Shown: in pieces, positions 5,485 to 6,259 of the stretch
Layout: the number at the start of each line of letters is the position of its first letter
How positions within the stretch are numbered: position 1 is the first letter of the stretch
NCBI GenBank assembly: GCA_910576895.1
Contig: CAJTJZ010000065.1
Location: 1-6,259, forward strand
Reading direction: 5' to 3'
DNA from: an uncultured Lachnospiraceae bacterium
GTDB lineage: Bacteria > Bacillota > Clostridia > Lachnospirales > Lachnospiraceae
DNA length: 6,259 bases
Translations under genes and position numbers: made by a program
The notes under the pieces: generated by a model
Databases searched by the model: none
What the model saw: only the letters and a program-made list of their open reading frames with translations
What the model was told of the DNA's origin: nothing

Positions 5485-6259
5485 TTATCTGCCACCTAGC
5501 ATAATCTTACATCGAATGGCTGGTCCTCCCATACCAACAGGTATGATCTGCTTCTTTCCACAAAAACCAGAACTTGACCATATCATATCATTTGATACCA
5601 TATCTACTGTTTTTAACATATGAAATGCTACACCAGAAACTGTTGTATCTAATAAGGCACGCCCAATCTTTCCTTTTTTAATTTCATAACCCATACTAAC
5701 GCCAAACATAAATTCCCCTGTTAAATCTGCCTGTCCATTATTAGATTCCAATAAATAATAACCATCTTCAATTGATGCAATCATTTCCTCCAGCTTATCT
5801 TTTCCCGGCAAAATCGCAGTATTTCTCATACGAATTAATGGCTCATCCATAAATTGCCATGCTCTTGCATTTCCTGCTGGCTTCATTCCAAAATGAGCAG
5901 CACTTTCTCGATTATTCATAAATCCAGTAAGCTTTCCATCTTGAATCAATACAACATCTTCTGCTTTTATTCCTTCATCATCAAGATAAATCGGTAGTGG
6001 GGCAGATTTTCCTAATGCTGTATGTGCAAAATCTACCATTGTAACATATTCTGATGCTACCATGGTATCTCTTGCAGCTCCTGCAACTGACCCACCAAGT
6101 ACAAGATCTGCTTCTACGGTATGTCCCACTGCTTCATGAGCAAGCATTCCTGTCATCATTCCACCTAAGATTACTGTTTTATAGCCAGCCGTAGGATAGA
6201 TGCCTTCACGCTTTGCCATAACTTCTTCATATAATTTATCTACAGCAGAATAAATAGAA
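5485..6259 (-). CDS. tldD: TldD zinc metalloprotease, catalytic subunit (5' part missing)
   Basis: The C-terminal 257 residues of a protein whose family is about 450-480 long. The reading frame stays open through the right edge, so the Met codon at 6217-6219 is internal. The zinc motif HEAVGH is complete (codons from 6138 down to 6121) and is followed by TVEAD as in TldD proteins. In E. coli TldD the two histidines and a C-terminal cysteine bind zinc and the glutamate is catalytic. The matching cysteine here is in GFCGK (codon 5560-5562). The end PVGMGGPAIRCKIMLGGR is the usual TldD tail. All visible catalytic residues are intact. It precedes pmbA, the order expected of a two-subunit operon. 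The operon promoter and the N-terminus lie outside the window. Confidence 0.93.
   Translation of the reverse strand, partial: SIYSAVDKLYEEVMAKREGIYPTAGYKTVILGGMMTGMLAHEAVGHTVEADLVLGGSVAGAARDTMVASEYVTMVDFAHTALGKSAPLPIYLDDEGIKAEDVVLIQDGKLTGFMNNRESAAHFGMKPAGNARAWQFMDEPLIRMRNTAILPGKDKLEEMIASIEDGYYLLESNNGQADLTGEFMFGVSMGYEIKKGKIGRALLDTTVSGVAFHMLKTVDMVSNDMIWSSSGFCGKKQIIPVGMGGPAIRCKIMLGGR

Noticed and set aside
5390..5623. Plus-strand 77-codon hydrophobic frame across the pmbA start and tldD end
   Set aside because: It overlaps two conserved genes on the other strand, and its hydrophobic look comes from T-rich intergenic and antisense sequence.
6217..6219. Met codon at 6219 as the start of tldD
   Set aside because: The frame stays open to the window edge, the HExxxH motif would fall only 28 residues in, and no ribosome binding site precedes it. 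The true start lies outside the window.

Overview
The base composition is low in G+C, the promoters are AT-rich sigma-A type, and the ribosome binding sites are strong GGAGG-type sites. Together with the protein sequences this points to a Firmicute, most likely a gut-type clostridium of the Lachnospiraceae. That placement is inferred from gene style and was not searched. The window holds four complete genes and one partial gene, with no tRNA, rRNA, CRISPR array or complete mobile element.

Left part (minus strand): guaB (IMP dehydrogenase, the committed step of GTP synthesis) lies downstream of a gene for a small two-helix membrane protein of a DUF6106-like type. guaB has its own near-consensus promoter just after the stop of the small gene. 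A leader of about 165 nt separates that promoter from the guaB start. The leader can fold into several hairpins, two of them mutually exclusive, followed by a stretch with no G. The extreme left edge carries a 13-nt imperfect tandem repeat that resembles the terminus of an insertion sequence.

Centre: a 330-bp divergent intergenic region holds a promoter for the small membrane protein (minus) and a strong promoter (plus) for a Wzz-type polysaccharide chain-length/co-polymerase protein. Short direct repeats with 11-bp and 21-bp periods sit just upstream of the plus promoter, and a stable hairpin sits in the leader. The Wzz-like protein ends in a cytoplasmic domain that looks like a shortened BY-kinase fold with no P-loop. 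No polysaccharide genes are next to it. A strong terminator, probably bidirectional, closes this gene and the convergent operon to its right.

Right part (minus strand): a tldD-pmbA (tldE) pair, encoding the two subunits of the TldD/TldE zinc protease. tldD is cut by the right edge but keeps the HExxxH motif and the C-terminal cysteine. pmbA is complete and, as expected, lacks the zinc motif.

The coding content is mostly ordinary. The points most worth a second look are the structured guaB leader and the orphan Wzz protein with its degenerate kinase-like domain and repeat-rich promoter.
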